From NCBI GenBank assembly GCA_947479475.1, contig CANJZW010000021.1, positions 1 through 58,951 on the forward strand: DNA of 58,951 nt. The letters are read 5' to 3'. This document shows positions 35,992-46,200 of the stretch, piece after piece. The position numbers and the translations under genes were made by a program. Origin of the DNA: Chthoniobacteraceae bacterium (lineage in GTDB: Bacteria; Verrucomicrobiota; Verrucomicrobiia; Chthoniobacterales; Chthoniobacteraceae). Each line of letters begins with the position of its first letter. Position 1 is the first letter of the stretch. The notes under the pieces were generated by a model that searched no databases, was not told the DNA's origin, and was given only the letters and a program-made list of their open reading frames with translations.

Positions 35992-38184
35992 CTATTTCAA
36001 CGCCGCCTTGGTGCCGGCGCCTTTGCTGAGCTGCACAAAATCCCCCAAAATATTGAGACCCTCCGCCTTCACTGGATCGTAGCGGATGGGAGGACTCTTG
36101 AAGACGGTTTCTTCCCCGTTTTCATTCAGCGGTTCCTTGGGGGCCTCCTCTTCAGCGTCCCCCTCCTTGGCCGGCTTGGGTTCCACAAAAGTGACCTGGG
36201 CCAGTTCCGCCTTGGCGACATTGTCCAGCGTGATGCGGAATGCCTTGGGCTCCTCGCCTTTGACACGGGCTGCGCGCTCCCCCTCGCGTTTCTTGGTCCG
36301 TGCCTTGTCCTTCTCAATCTCTTCCCTGCGGACCTGCTCGTTTGTGGAAAGTTTGTTCTCCTCGACGTACTTGCGGATCCTTGTCAAATCCTCCTGCACG
36401 TAGGCGAACTCTGGGTTTTTAGGGACTCGCTCCATCGCCTTCTGGCGGAGCTCCTCGATAAAAATCGGGTTGGTCCACTTGTCGTAGGCCAGGGGCTTGA
36501 TGGTGTCGTAGGCGAGCGGGTCCTTCAGGGCGGATTCGCCCATTTCCGGTTGATCGGAGATGGAAGGCAGGGTGATGTCGCTCTCGACTCCGTGCAACTG
36601 GGTGGAGCCGCCTGCGATGCGGTAGAACTTTTGGATGGTGAGCTTCACCGCCCCCGCCTGGCCTCCGTTAGCGAGCGCGGGCACCGCCTTGCTCAGTTCG
36701 ATCATCTGTTGAACGGTCCCCTTGCCAAACGTTTTGCTGTCACCCACCACGACGGCCCGCCCGTAATCCTGCATGGCGGCGGCGAAAATCTCGCTCGCCG
36801 AGGCGCTCTGGCGGTTGACTAGCACCACCATGGGCCCGTCGTAGGCGATGGTCGGATCCGTATCCCGGTTGACGGTGACGTCCCCGTTCCAGCTTTTGAC
36901 CTGCACCACAGGCCCGTCCTTGATGAAGAGGCCGCTCAAATTGATCGCCTCCTCCAAAGACCCGCCTCCGTCGCGCCTGAAATCCATCACGAGCCCCTCG
37001 ATCCCCTCTTTCTTGAGCCGGTTAAGCAACAGGAGCACGTCGCGCGTCGTGCTTTTTGCGTTTGGATTCCCGTTCTGGCTGAAGTCCCGGTAAAAAGACG
37101 GCAGGTCGATGAACCCCAGTTTCATGGAGCTTCCATCCGGCCGAATCCATTCGATGAGTTCGCCGTGGGCGTCCCCCTCCTTGAGCTTGATTTCGTCCCG
37201 CTTAATTTCCACCACGTTGCGTTCCGAGCCGTTGGTGGCCCCGACTGGAATGAGCTGGAGGCGAACTAGGGTGTCCTTGTCCCCCCGGATCATGCCGACA
37301 ACCTTGTCCAGCTTCATATCCACGCAGTCGACAAACTCCCCCTCGCCCTGGGCCACGGCCACGATGCGATCCCCTGCTTTCATCTTGCCCACCCTGCTCG
37401 CCGGGCCCCCTGGAATAAGCTGGTCCACTTTGGTGTACCCATCTTCGGAGCGCAGCCTGGCGCCAATGCCGAACAGTGAAAGGCGCATGCTGATGTTGAA
37501 CTGTTCCTGGTCGCTTTTGCTCATGTAGTCCGAGTGCGGATCGTACGTGCGGGCCAGGGAGAGGAGGAACAGTTTCACCACGTCCTCGCTGCTCTGCTCG
37601 CGGATGTCGCGTAGGTACTGGTCGTAGCGTTTGCCCACGACGGTGACGGGGTCCTTTGGGGACTTGTTGAGCCTTTCCTGAATGAGCTCCGAGGTGATGC
37701 GGTCCTTCCACAGCGTCTGTGTGGCTTCGCCTGCGGCGGGCCAGGGCAGCTTCTGCCGGTTGAGGTCGATTGCGTGGTTGGAATCAAAGTTCAGCTCGCT
37801 GGCGAGGATCTCCTTTGCAAAGGCAACCCGTTCCTCGACGCGCGTGCGGAAAAGCGCGTGGATTTCCTGGGCCGCCTTGGTCCGGCCAAAAATAATCTCG
37901 CTGTCGAGAGACTCGGCCCATTGTTCGGTGAAGCCATTGACATCCTCCTGTGAAAAAAACAGATGGTTGTAATCCAGCGTCTCTAAAAAGTTCCGCAGCA
38001 GCTTCCGGGAGATGTCCTTGTTGAGGCGCTGCTTGGAAAAATGCACTTGTTCCAGAAGGCTGGCTACCGCGATGGTGACTTGGGTTGGATCCGGCTCTTT
38101 TTCCGCCCTTAGTGAAACCTGAGGAAAAAGGAGGGTCGCAAGGGACAGGGCGACGGGGGCTAGAAAAGTGGGGGACATTCTCAT
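35992..38184 (-). CDS. prc: Carboxy-terminal processing protease (tail-specific, S41)
   Basis: A 730-residue periplasmic serine protease of the Prc/Tsp type. The start at 38184 gives a leader (RMSPTFLAPVALSLATLLFPQVSLRA). The N-terminal helical domain (residues 30-220, including LDYNHLFFSQED and PHSDYMSKSDQ) matches Prc rather than the shorter CtpA. A PDZ domain follows (VDQLIPGGPASRVGKMKAGDRI). The protease domain has the catalytic serine in NRQSASASEIFAAAMQDYG (about 457) and the lysine in SKTFGKGTVQQ (about 484), forming a Ser-Lys dyad. The C-terminus carries a charged DUF3340-like region. It degrades or trims periplasmic proteins and is often tied to peptidoglycan enzymes, consistent with namZ next door. 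Confidence 0.95.
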   Translation of the reverse strand: MRMSPTFLAPVALSLATLLFPQVSLRAEKEPDPTQVTIAVASLLEQVHFSKQRLNKDISRKLLRNFLETLDYNHLFFSQEDVNGFTEQWAESLDSEIIFGRTKAAQEIHALFRTRVEERVAFAKEILASELNFDSNHAIDLNRQKLPWPAAGEATQTLWKDRITSELIQERLNKSPKDPVTVVGKRYDQYLRDIREQSSEDVVKLFLLSLARTYDPHSDYMSKSDQEQFNISMRLSLFGIGARLRSEDGYTKVDQLIPGGPASRVGKMKAGDRIVAVAQGEGEFVDCVDMKLDKVVGMIRGDKDTLVRLQLIPVGATNGSERNVVEIKRDEIKLKEGDAHGELIEWIRPDGSSMKLGFIDLPSFYRDFSQNGNPNAKSTTRDVLLLLNRLKKEGIEGLVMDFRRDGGGSLEEAINLSGLFIKDGPVVQVKSWNGDVTVNRDTDPTIAYDGPMVVLVNRQSASASEIFAAAMQDYGRAVVVGDSKTFGKGTVQQMIELSKAVPALANGGQAGAVKLTIQKFYRIAGGSTQLHGVESDITLPSISDQPEMGESALKDPLAYDTIKPLAYDKWTNPIFIEELRQKAMERVPKNPEFAYVQEDLTRIRKYVEENKLSTNEQVRREEIEKDKARTKKREGERAARVKGEEPKAFRITLDNVAKAELAQVTFVEPKPAKEGDAEEEAPKEPLNENGEETVFKSPPIRYDPVKAEGLNILGDFVQLSKGAGTKAALK

Positions 38185-38375
38185 CGGTTTTCTGGGGAAG
38201 CAGGCGTGGATTGGGACACCCGTCTGACACACGATACCATGACGAGTTCAAAAATTACAGCGAAGTGTCACGCGAGGGTCTATTCATTGAGTTTCCTTCC
38301 CAAAGAAGAGGACGTGATCTTGTCCATTTTAGCAGGGGTGCTCTGCGATTTCTTTAGGTAGACTAACCCCCTCCC

Positions 38376-39389
38376 ATGTCCCGCGCTTCGTTTTCCCCCA
38401 TGAACCCGCCGGCCGGAGTCGTCTGGCGGCTGCTCCTTGCCACAGCCGCCTGGGGGCTGAGTTTTCCGACGGCTAAAGCGGTGATGCTGGCCCAGGCGGC
38501 CTTCATTCCGGGCCGCGAGGAATGGTTTCATTCGGCCCTCATTCTTTTCGTCAGGATGACGCTTGCGACACTCATCATGCTCATCATTTACGGCAGGGAG
38601 TGCGCCAAAATGGGGCGCAATGAGGTGCGGCAGGGCATCGAGTTGGGGCTTTTCGGGGGGGTCGGCATGCTTTTGCAGACCGACGCTCAGCACGTGATTT
38701 CAGCCAGCCTCTCGGCTTTTTTTACGCAGTTCACCTGTGTTTTCGTCCCGTTGGCCATTGCCGTGCGCTCTCGGATCTGGCCTACGCCCTGGGTGGTTTC
38801 AGCCAGCGTCATGGTGCTGGGGGGCTGCGCGATTCTCAGCGGGGTTTCGGCTGGCGGCGTCTCCTTTGGGAGGGGGGAATGGGAAACGATCGCCGCCGCC
38901 GGCCTGTTCACGGCGCAGATTCTCGTCCTCGGGAGGGAGCGCTACCGCGACAACGAGATGCGCAGCGCGGCGACGGTGATGTTTGCCGTCAAGGCGATTG
39001 TCCTCGCGCCCGTCATCCTCGCTGGCGGGGGGCAGGCTGCGGGGGGCGGGGAATCCGTTTTGTTGCAGGTAGCGCACGCCTTTGCCAGCGGGCCGGTGCT
39101 TCTGATGACTGGCCTGCTGACGGTGTTTTCCACGGTTTACAGTTACGCCACCATGGTGCGCTGGCAGCCATGGGTGTCGCCGGTTCAGGCGGGGCTGATT
39201 TATGCTACGGAACCGATTTTCGCGACCCTCTGGGCGCTGTTTTTGCCGGGGTGGTTTTCGAGCCTGGGGGGCTTTTCCTACACCAACGAGGTTTTGGGCG
39301 GCCCGTTTTTCTGGGGGGCTTCGCTTATTTTGGGAGCCAATTTACTTTTGTTGGGAAAAAGGCGGCCAGCGGACGGAGTGGTGGCCTGA
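38376..39389 (+). CDS. DMT/EamA family transporter
   Basis: A 337-residue inner-membrane protein with about ten predicted helices. It opens with a first EamA unit (LLLATAAWGLSFPTAKAVML) and shows LSAFFTQFTCVFVPLAIAV in the fourth-helix region. The second unit ends in LIYATEPIFATLWALFLPG, the duplicated EamA signature. Two EamA domains of about 140 residues give the usual length. DMT transporters export amino acids, nucleosides or other metabolites by proton exchange; the substrate cannot be predicted. It is transcribed divergently from prc, with about 190 bases between starts. Confidence 0.9.
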   Translation: MSRASFSPMNPPAGVVWRLLLATAAWGLSFPTAKAVMLAQAAFIPGREEWFHSALILFVRMTLATLIMLIIYGRECAKMGRNEVRQGIELGLFGGVGMLLQTDAQHVISASLSAFFTQFTCVFVPLAIAVRSRIWPTPWVVSASVMVLGGCAILSGVSAGGVSFGRGEWETIAAAGLFTAQILVLGRERYRDNEMRSAATVMFAVKAIVLAPVILAGGGQAAGGGESVLLQVAHAFASGPVLLMTGLLTVFSTVYSYATMVRWQPWVSPVQAGLIYATEPIFATLWALFLPGWFSSLGGFSYTNEVLGGPFFWGASLILGANLLLLGKRRPADGVVA

Positions 39390-39706
39390 CCCTGGGCGGG
39401 CGCCGTGCTCCGGCTGGGGGGCGGTTTGGGTTTTCCCTGTAATCCGGCGGAAGGGGTCGAAGTTGCGGAGTGTTTACCCTTGTGCCCTTGGTATGATTAG
39501 GGGATTGATTCGAGAATTGGGCTGGATTGAGTCTGCGGAATAGATACCCGCAAAGATGTCGGCGCGCTTCTCTGTGGAGGGTTGGAAAAGAATTCGAGAT
39601 GATCGGAGACTTATTCAAGGCGGAGGGTTGCTGCGAATGTCAAACGTGCTACATTAACCAAACGGTGCAGACCGCGCCGTGTTTCTAACTCTGGAAGTAA
39701 AGATTT
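39390..39706 (+). promoter_or_regulatory. Intergenic region with candidate ftsH promoter
   Basis: No gene is seen in this 317-base gap. TTGCTG (39628-39633) and TACATT (39650-39655), separated by 16 bases, form a passable sigma-70-type promoter ending about 50 bases before the ftsH start. A weak purine-rich element, GGAAG, lies 11 bases before the ATG. Confidence 0.35.
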
Positions 39707-41728
39707 ATGTCAGACTCCGAATCCCGTAACGGCCCTCAGGGGCAGCGCCCCGGCAATGGTGGAAACAATGGGGGAGACCAGCCTTTCAACTGGCGGGCCC
39801 TGTTGCTGTTGGCGATGGCCACGGCGCTGATCGGCGGGGCTTTCGTGTACCGCACGCCCACCGCGAGCATCAAGGAAAGGCCCTATTCCGAGTTTCACGC
39901 CGCCGTAGCCAACCACTGGGTGGACGCTTCCAGGCCGCTGGAGCTCATCAGCGAGGCGGGAAGCATCAACGACCACGTTCAGGGATGGGCCCGCTTTTCC
40001 GAGGGAGGCGCTCCGGAACATTTCCGCACCCAGGTCAACCTTCAGTACAACACCGATCTGCGCGAGTACCTGCGGGAGCACGGGTTGGAGGCCAACCCAA
40101 GGGCCGAGACGAACGTGATGGCGTCCACGTTGATGGGCTTTCTGCCGGTGGCGATGTTCCTGTTGGTGTTGTACTTCCTATTCCGCCAGCAGATCCGCAG
40201 CGCGGGCCGGGGGGCGCTTAACTTCGGCAAGTCCAAGGCGCGGGTGATGAGCCGGGAGAAGAACAAGGTGACTTTCAAGGATGTGGCTGGTGTGGAGGAG
40301 GCCAAGGAGGAGGTGCAGGAAATCGTCGAGTTTCTGCGGGATCCCAAGCGTTTCCAGAAGCTGGGCGGCCGCATTCCCAAGGGTGTTTTGATGGTGGGTT
40401 CGCCCGGGACGGGTAAGACGCTTCTGGCCCGGGCCATTGCGGGGGAGGCGGACGTGCCGTTTTTCTCCATCTCAGGATCCGACTTTGTGGAAATGTTTGT
40501 CGGCGTCGGTGCAAGCCGCGTGCGCGACATGTTTGAACAGGGCAAGAAAAGTGCACCCTGCCTGATTTTTATTGATGAAATCGACGCGGTGGGCCGCCAC
40601 CGCGGGCACGGCCTCGGTGGCGGACACGACGAGCGCGAGCAGACCCTGAACGCCCTTCTGGTGGAGATGGACGGTTTTGACACGCAGGAGGGGGTGATCA
40701 TCATTGCCGCCACCAATCGTCCGGACGTGCTGGATCCCGCGCTGCTGCGGCCGGGCCGTTTTGACCGGCAGATCACGGTTTCGCTGCCCGATGTGAACGG
40801 GCGGGAGGAGATCCTGCGGGTGCACGCCAAGAAGGTGAAGCTGGCCGAGGATGTGGATTTGGCGATTATTGCGCGGGGCACCCCTGGTTACTCGGGGGCG
40901 GAGCTGGCCAACGTGATGAACGAGGCGGCGCTGCTTGCGGCGCGGCGCGGACTGAAGGGAATCACCAAGCAGGAATTGGAAGAGGCGCGGGACAAGGTGC
41001 GCTGGGGCAAGGAGCGCCGCTCGCTTGCCATGAGCGACAAGGAGAAGGAAAACACGGCCTACCATGAGGCGGGGCACGCCCTGCTCGGCTTGTTGCTCAA
41101 GCACACGGATCCGCTCCACAAGGTGACGATCATTCCGCGCGGACCGTCGCTGGGGTCGACGATGTACCTCCCTCTGGAGGATAAATATACGCAGCGCAAG
41201 AACGAGCTTCTTGACCGTCTGGTGATGATCATGGGCGGGCGTGTTGCCGAGGAGATTGTGTTCGGAGACGTGACCAACGGGGCCCGGGGCGACATCAACC
41301 AGGCCACCGATATTGCGCGCCGGATGGTGTGCGAATGGGGGATGAGCGAGAAGATGGGGATGGTGGAGTATGGCGAACATCAGGAGCATGTGTTCCTTGG
41401 GCGCGACATTTCCCGCAACCGCAACTATTCGGAGGCGACCGCGCAGGAGATCGATCATGAGGTGCACGGCCTGTGCGCAACGGCCTACGATAAGGCGAAG
41501 GAGTTGCTGGTGGCCCACCGTCAGACGTTGGAAACCATTGCCAAGGCGTTGCTCGAGTACGAGACTCTGGACGGCGCTCACATTCGGGAGATTATGAACA
41601 CGGGCAGCATTCAAAACCCGCCCGTGGCACCGCGTCCGCCCAACCAACCGCCGCCGCTCAAGCCGAAGGCGGACGTTGCGGCACCTGTGACGGATCTTCC
41701 TCCGGGGCTTTCCGGAGCACCCGCCTAG
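39707..41728 (+). CDS. ftsH: ATP-dependent zinc metalloprotease FtsH
   Basis: A 673-residue membrane-bound AAA+ protease that extracts and degrades membrane and regulatory proteins. Two membrane segments (about 30-48 and 140-160) flank a periplasmic domain. The AAA domain has Walker A GSPGTGKT (231-238), Walker B IFIDEID (287-293), a pore motif MFVGVG (263-268) and arginine-finger region RPGRFDR (348-354). The protease domain has the zinc motif HEAGH (453-457). The N-terminus is a Gly/Asn/Pro-rich cytosolic stretch and the C-terminus a 45-residue Pro-rich tail ([17 protein letters not shown]), longer than in E. coli. It is a single-gene unit with its own apparent promoter. Confidence 0.97.
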   Translation: MSDSESRNGPQGQRPGNGGNNGGDQPFNWRALLLLAMATALIGGAFVYRTPTASIKERPYSEFHAAVANHWVDASRPLELISEAGSINDHVQGWARFSEGGAPEHFRTQVNLQYNTDLREYLREHGLEANPRAETNVMASTLMGFLPVAMFLLVLYFLFRQQIRSAGRGALNFGKSKARVMSREKNKVTFKDVAGVEEAKEEVQEIVEFLRDPKRFQKLGGRIPKGVLMVGSPGTGKTLLARAIAGEADVPFFSISGSDFVEMFVGVGASRVRDMFEQGKKSAPCLIFIDEIDAVGRHRGHGLGGGHDEREQTLNALLVEMDGFDTQEGVIIIAATNRPDVLDPALLRPGRFDRQITVSLPDVNGREEILRVHAKKVKLAEDVDLAIIARGTPGYSGAELANVMNEAALLAARRGLKGITKQELEEARDKVRWGKERRSLAMSDKEKENTAYHEAGHALLGLLLKHTDPLHKVTIIPRGPSLGSTMYLPLEDKYTQRKNELLDRLVMIMGGRVAEEIVFGDVTNGARGDINQATDIARRMVCEWGMSEKMGMVEYGEHQEHVFLGRDISRNRNYSEATAQEIDHEVHGLCATAYDKAKELLVAHRQTLETIAKALLEYETLDGAHIREIMNTGSIQNPPVAPRPPNQPPPLKPKADVAAPVTDLPPGLSGAPA

Positions 41729-41859
41729 GGTTTCGGGGCTGGTCCCGGGCTTTCCTCGCACCGCTCCCTGCACTCCCCGCAAAGTGAAGGGGTGTGTTCT
41801 GGGGGGTGTTCCGGGTGGGAGCTGGGGTTCCGGCCTTCGCCGTCTAACGGTTAGAATGT

Positions 41860-43098
41860 ATGTTTCCCCCCGAAGCGATGGAAGTCCCGGCAGAACCGAA
41901 GCCTTTAGGCAGGATCCGGCGTTGGATTCAGGCTGGGGGCGGTTTTTTTGCTTTTAGTCTGATTGTGCACGGGGTGCTGCTTTTGGGAGCAGCGGTTTGG
42001 GTGGTGCAGACGGTTCAGGCGAAGCGCAAACTCAATTTTAGCGCTGCCCCTCCCTCTTCAGGAGAAGGGAGCCGGCAGTTGGAATACCGCGTCCAAGCTG
42101 CCAAACGTACGGCGTCGATGACGCCTCCTCCCTCTGCAACGCGGATTGTTTCCTCGGCGACCAATGTGAAGGTGGCGTTGCCGGAGGTGGCCTTGCCTGC
42201 GGCTTCTTCGGTTGCGATCCCCAGCCGGATTGGGGGCATGGCGGGTAATCCGTCTGCGTTTAAGCCAGTGGCGGTAGCGGCGGCGGGGCCGGCTCCAAGT
42301 GGGGCAATGGCAGCGTTGCCTGCGGGTGTGACGTCGTTTGGTTTTAAGAAGGCGGCGGCGCCTGGGATGACGGGGATGACCGGGGCGTTGTATTACATGC
42401 GGAGAGATAACATTGGGAAGGAGATCCCGGAGAACCCGGACCGATCGGATTATCTGGGGCGGGTTGAACGTTTGCTTGGGAACAAGGGGAAATTAAACGA
42501 ATCGGAAGCCCAGAAGTATTTGCAGTTCCGGCAGCAACTGGTTTCTCCGACGATTTTGTTTTCCGCGATTGGTGGGGAATCCGCTCCAAAGGCATTCGGA
42601 GTCGATCAGGTGCCCGGCACCCAACAGAGTTGGGTGGCTGTATATCGGGCGCACGTCTATGCCGAGGCACCGGGGCGCCGGTACCGTTTTGTGGGCGGAG
42701 GCAATGAGGTGCTTGTCGTGAGGGTGAATGGGGCGCTGGTTTTGGACGGTTGCTATACAGGGCTGCCCTGGAAAAACGGCAAAAACCCGACGGGCGGGCA
42801 CAAAAGCACGGCGAAGCTTTCCCAGCTGTGGAGTGACGTTCGTCCTGTGGGGGACTATTTCGCGGTTCCAGCGGCCGGGGTGGATCTGGAAGTGATTATT
42901 GGCGAGGGTTGGGGTGGAGCCTTCGGGGCTGATTTGTGCGTGGAGGAGGAAGGGAAAACTTACTCGGGCGACGTTCGGCCCATTTTCAAAATTGAGGGGT
43001 ACCAGAAAATGTTACCGCAATTGCAGGCGATCGTGAACTCCCCGGAAGGAACTAGAGCGCTGACGCTGGAAGGACCGACGTTCAGGGTGACTCGGTAG
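41860..43098 (+). CDS. Membrane-anchored protein with PA14-like C-terminal region, unknown function
   Basis: A 412-residue protein with one N-terminal membrane helix (about 27-50, FFAFSLIVHGVLLLGAAVW), a low-complexity Ala/Pro/Ser linker (55-165) and a globular C-terminal domain. The segment VYRAHVYAEAPGRRYRFVGGGNEVLVVRVNGALVLDG, with YFAVPAAGVDLEVIIGEGWGG, has the strand pattern of PA14-like carbohydrate-binding modules. A single anchor plus flexible linker suggests a display role outside the inner membrane, similar in layout to TonB-like proteins but without a TonB domain. An alternative start lies six codons in, at 41878. I cannot assign a function. Confidence 0.6.
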   Translation: MFPPEAMEVPAEPKPLGRIRRWIQAGGGFFAFSLIVHGVLLLGAAVWVVQTVQAKRKLNFSAAPPSSGEGSRQLEYRVQAAKRTASMTPPPSATRIVSSATNVKVALPEVALPAASSVAIPSRIGGMAGNPSAFKPVAVAAAGPAPSGAMAALPAGVTSFGFKKAAAPGMTGMTGALYYMRRDNIGKEIPENPDRSDYLGRVERLLGNKGKLNESEAQKYLQFRQQLVSPTILFSAIGGESAPKAFGVDQVPGTQQSWVAVYRAHVYAEAPGRRYRFVGGGNEVLVVRVNGALVLDGCYTGLPWKNGKNPTGGHKSTAKLSQLWSDVRPVGDYFAVPAAGVDLEVIIGEGWGGAFGADLCVEEEGKTYSGDVRPIFKIEGYQKMLPQLQAIVNSPEGTRALTLEGPTFRVTR

Positions 43099-43245
43099 TG
43101 CTACGGGGGGTAAAACCTTTTGAAGGCGGGGTCCGATCTCCGTGTTTAAGGCAATGGATGTCCATCTGTGGCCGGGGTACGCGCTGGCAGGGGCTTCTTT
43201 TGCTTTTGCGCGAGAGCGTGGCTGCGGAGGGGGCGTTCTTTTTGA

Positions 43246-46200
43246 TCAATCTTCCCATTCGACCAGGAATCCCGCGACGGACGCGTTTTCAGGGCTGAGC
43301 GCACAAAAATTGGGGGTGCCGGGGAGTCTCGGGAAATCGGCAAAGACAAGCACGGTGGCCGGATTGCCGAAGTCGTCGAGCTGGGCGGGTTCGGTCGGCC
43401 GGCCCCAGTGGGTGAAGGCCCAAGGCTCGCCGGTCACCCAGCGGAAGGTGCCGCGGGGTTTGTCGGCTTGGGCGCCAAGCCAGCAGGCCTGGCCTTCCGA
43501 AAGCTTTTTGTTCAAAATCCCGCGGGTCGCATTGTATTCATCATTGCTCGTGATTGTGGCAAGGTGGCCTCCCAGTTCTTCGGCGATGGCCTTGGCTTGC
43601 AGCCAGGAAAAGCGACCGGGCATGTAGAAGTACCAGTGTCCATTGTGCGGTTCGGCCCCCGGAAAACGCGCTGCCATGTGCGGAAATTTGCTGGGCCGCA
43701 ACTTCCCGCCGGGCTCCGCTTGGCGAAGTTGTTTTTCGAGGTCCACCATTTTCCAAAAATCCCGAGCACTTTGATTTTTGCCAACCAACTGGCCCTCTCC
43801 GTTGTACCGGACATCGTAGCTGATGGAGGCCAGATTTTTAAGATTCCGCAGCGGGTCCATGTTGCGGGCGCGGATGGGCAGGGACAGGGTTCGGAGGGTT
43901 GGGATCTGGGCGATTGGTGCCAGGGAGCTCAGCCATTCACAGTGGGCGAGAATGAGAGTCTGCAGTTTGGAGCCGGCGAGCGGCGACAAATCGGTGACCA
44001 TCGTGGTATCCAGATTCAGGAAAATCAGACTGGAAAGGTTCTTCAAAGGTGCCAGGGAAGTGAGGGGCGTCCGGTTCATGTCCAGGGTTTCCAGGGGCAT
44101 GCCCGCCAATGGAGCAAGGTCTGAAACCAGAGTGTCCGCAAGGCGCAAATTTTGGATCGGAAGTCCCTTGAGGGCAGAGATATCCTTGAGCAATTTGTTT
44201 CCTTGCGCCTGGAGGGAGCGGAGGTTTTTTTGGCCCTTCAGGAATTGGAGGTCCTTCAAAACGGGTTGGGCTAAAGAACTGATATCCACGGTCTCCAAGG
44301 GCGATTCAGACAGCGCTTCAAGGTTGCCTGCGGAGCAGGCGAAAAGGCGTAGGTTTTTGAGGGCGGTTCCGGCCAAAACGGCCAGATCGGGAATGTGCGA
44401 ACCCCGGCCCAGCTCGAGGGATTTCAGTGGCATGCCAGCTAAGGGGGCGAAATCCTGGGTCGCCACCTGGTGGGGCCCGAAGGCGTACTGTGTGAACTCT
44501 TCTAGGGCGAGGCCTTCCAGGCCAGATAAGTCTCTGATCCGGAAAGAGACGGTGAGTTTTTTGAGAGGCAGGCCGCGCAGGGGCGACAAGTCCGTGATCT
44601 CGGATTGATGATCCAAAGAAAGGGATTTGAGGGGCGGGTTGCCAAGAGAGGAGAGGTCCTTGAGGGAAGGCGTATTTTGAATCACCAAGCCGCTGAGAGG
44701 GATTCCCCGCAAAAACCTCAGGTCATCGACTTTGTCATTTCTAAGAATGAGGCTCAGCTGGCCGTCCGTGGTCAACGCTTGGGAAGGATGCTGGATGCCG
44801 GCCTTTCGCATGGCGGCGCGCAGGGCCTCCAGATTGCCTTCGGCAGCGGCGTTGGAGTCCCGGGTGAGAAAGAGGGCTTCGGCCAGCCGGTTTTGGCTGC
44901 GCATGGCTGCCGCGAGTTTGTTGAGCGAGGGGTTGCTTAATCTTTCGCCCCCTTTTTGTTCGGGCAAAAACTGGTCGCAAAGCAGAAGGTTAGTTTTTGC
45001 CTCGGTGTTGTCGGGATGCTCTTCGAGAAGCTTGTAGAAAATCTTGCGGGCGGAATCCAGGCGCTGCAGGGTCTGTAAAATTTTCCCCTCCAAGAGCCTG
45101 TATTCGAGGGTGTGGGGATCCAGTTCGATGGCGTAGGCGATGTTTGTGAGCGCCTCCTGAAGTGCGGTGGGTTCGTATGCGGCATTTTCCACTAGCGCTT
45201 TGGCGTTACTGGCGAAGGTGGGGGCTGTTTCGCGGAGGCGTGCGATCGATTGCTGGGCCGTCTTTTCGCTGGAGATGATTTTCCCCATGAAACTCGCAGT
45301 GAGGGCGACAATGAGCAGGGCGGCGAGGCTGGCGGTTTTGTGTCGCTTCATGGCGAGCAAGACCTTGCGCAGCAGGCCGGCATTTTCAGCACTGGTGGCG
45401 AACCCGTGCTGATAGGCCTCAATGTCCGAAATCAGAGCCTCGACGGTTTCATACCGGTGTTCACGCTCGCGGGCCAGGGCCTTCATGGTCACGGCCTGGA
45501 GCGCCTCGGGGATGCCCTTTTCCATGGCGGAAGGGGGCGGCTGCAGGGCAGCGGGCCCAGCGGACCGACTGCTGCGGCTTGTCATTGCAGTGATGTCGCC
45601 CTTTTTGACCTTGGTTAAAATTTCCTCCAAGTCCCCCCCTTCCACGGGCGGCCGCAAGGTGAGGATGGCGTATAGGATCCCCCCCAGCGCATAAATATCC
45701 GAGCGGAAGTCGAGCTCGGCGGTAAAGCCCGCCGCCTGTTCCGGGGACATGTACTGAGGCGTGCCAAGGACCTCGCCTTCCATGGTGAGACCCATATCGG
45801 TAGTGATCCTCTGGGCGGTCGCGACGGCGGGCAGGGTCTCAGCCTCGCCCAGAGGTTTGGCGAGTCCCCAATCCATGACCAGCACTTCGCCGTATTCCCC
45901 CACCATGATGTTCTCGGGCTTCAAATCCCGGTGCAGGATTTGCTTTGAGTGCGCAAACGCCATGGCATCCAGAATTTTTCGGAAGACCGTCAGCAGCCTG
46001 TCCCGGCTGTAGGCCTTTTCGGTAGGCGCATCGTTTTCGCACAGGGCGTTCATCACGGCCTGCAGAGTGCGGCCCTTCACCAGCTTCATGCTGTAAAACG
46101 GCCGATCCAGCTCGTCTACCCCGATGGCATAAATCGGCACGATGTTCGGGTGCGCCAGATGGGCGAGAATTTTGGCCTCCTTGCTGAAACGCAAGTCTTC

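Noticed and set aside
43246..43660. Variable region of a diversity-generating retroelement
   Set aside because: C-type lectin domains are typical targets, but no reverse transcriptase, template repeat or accessory gene is present in the window.
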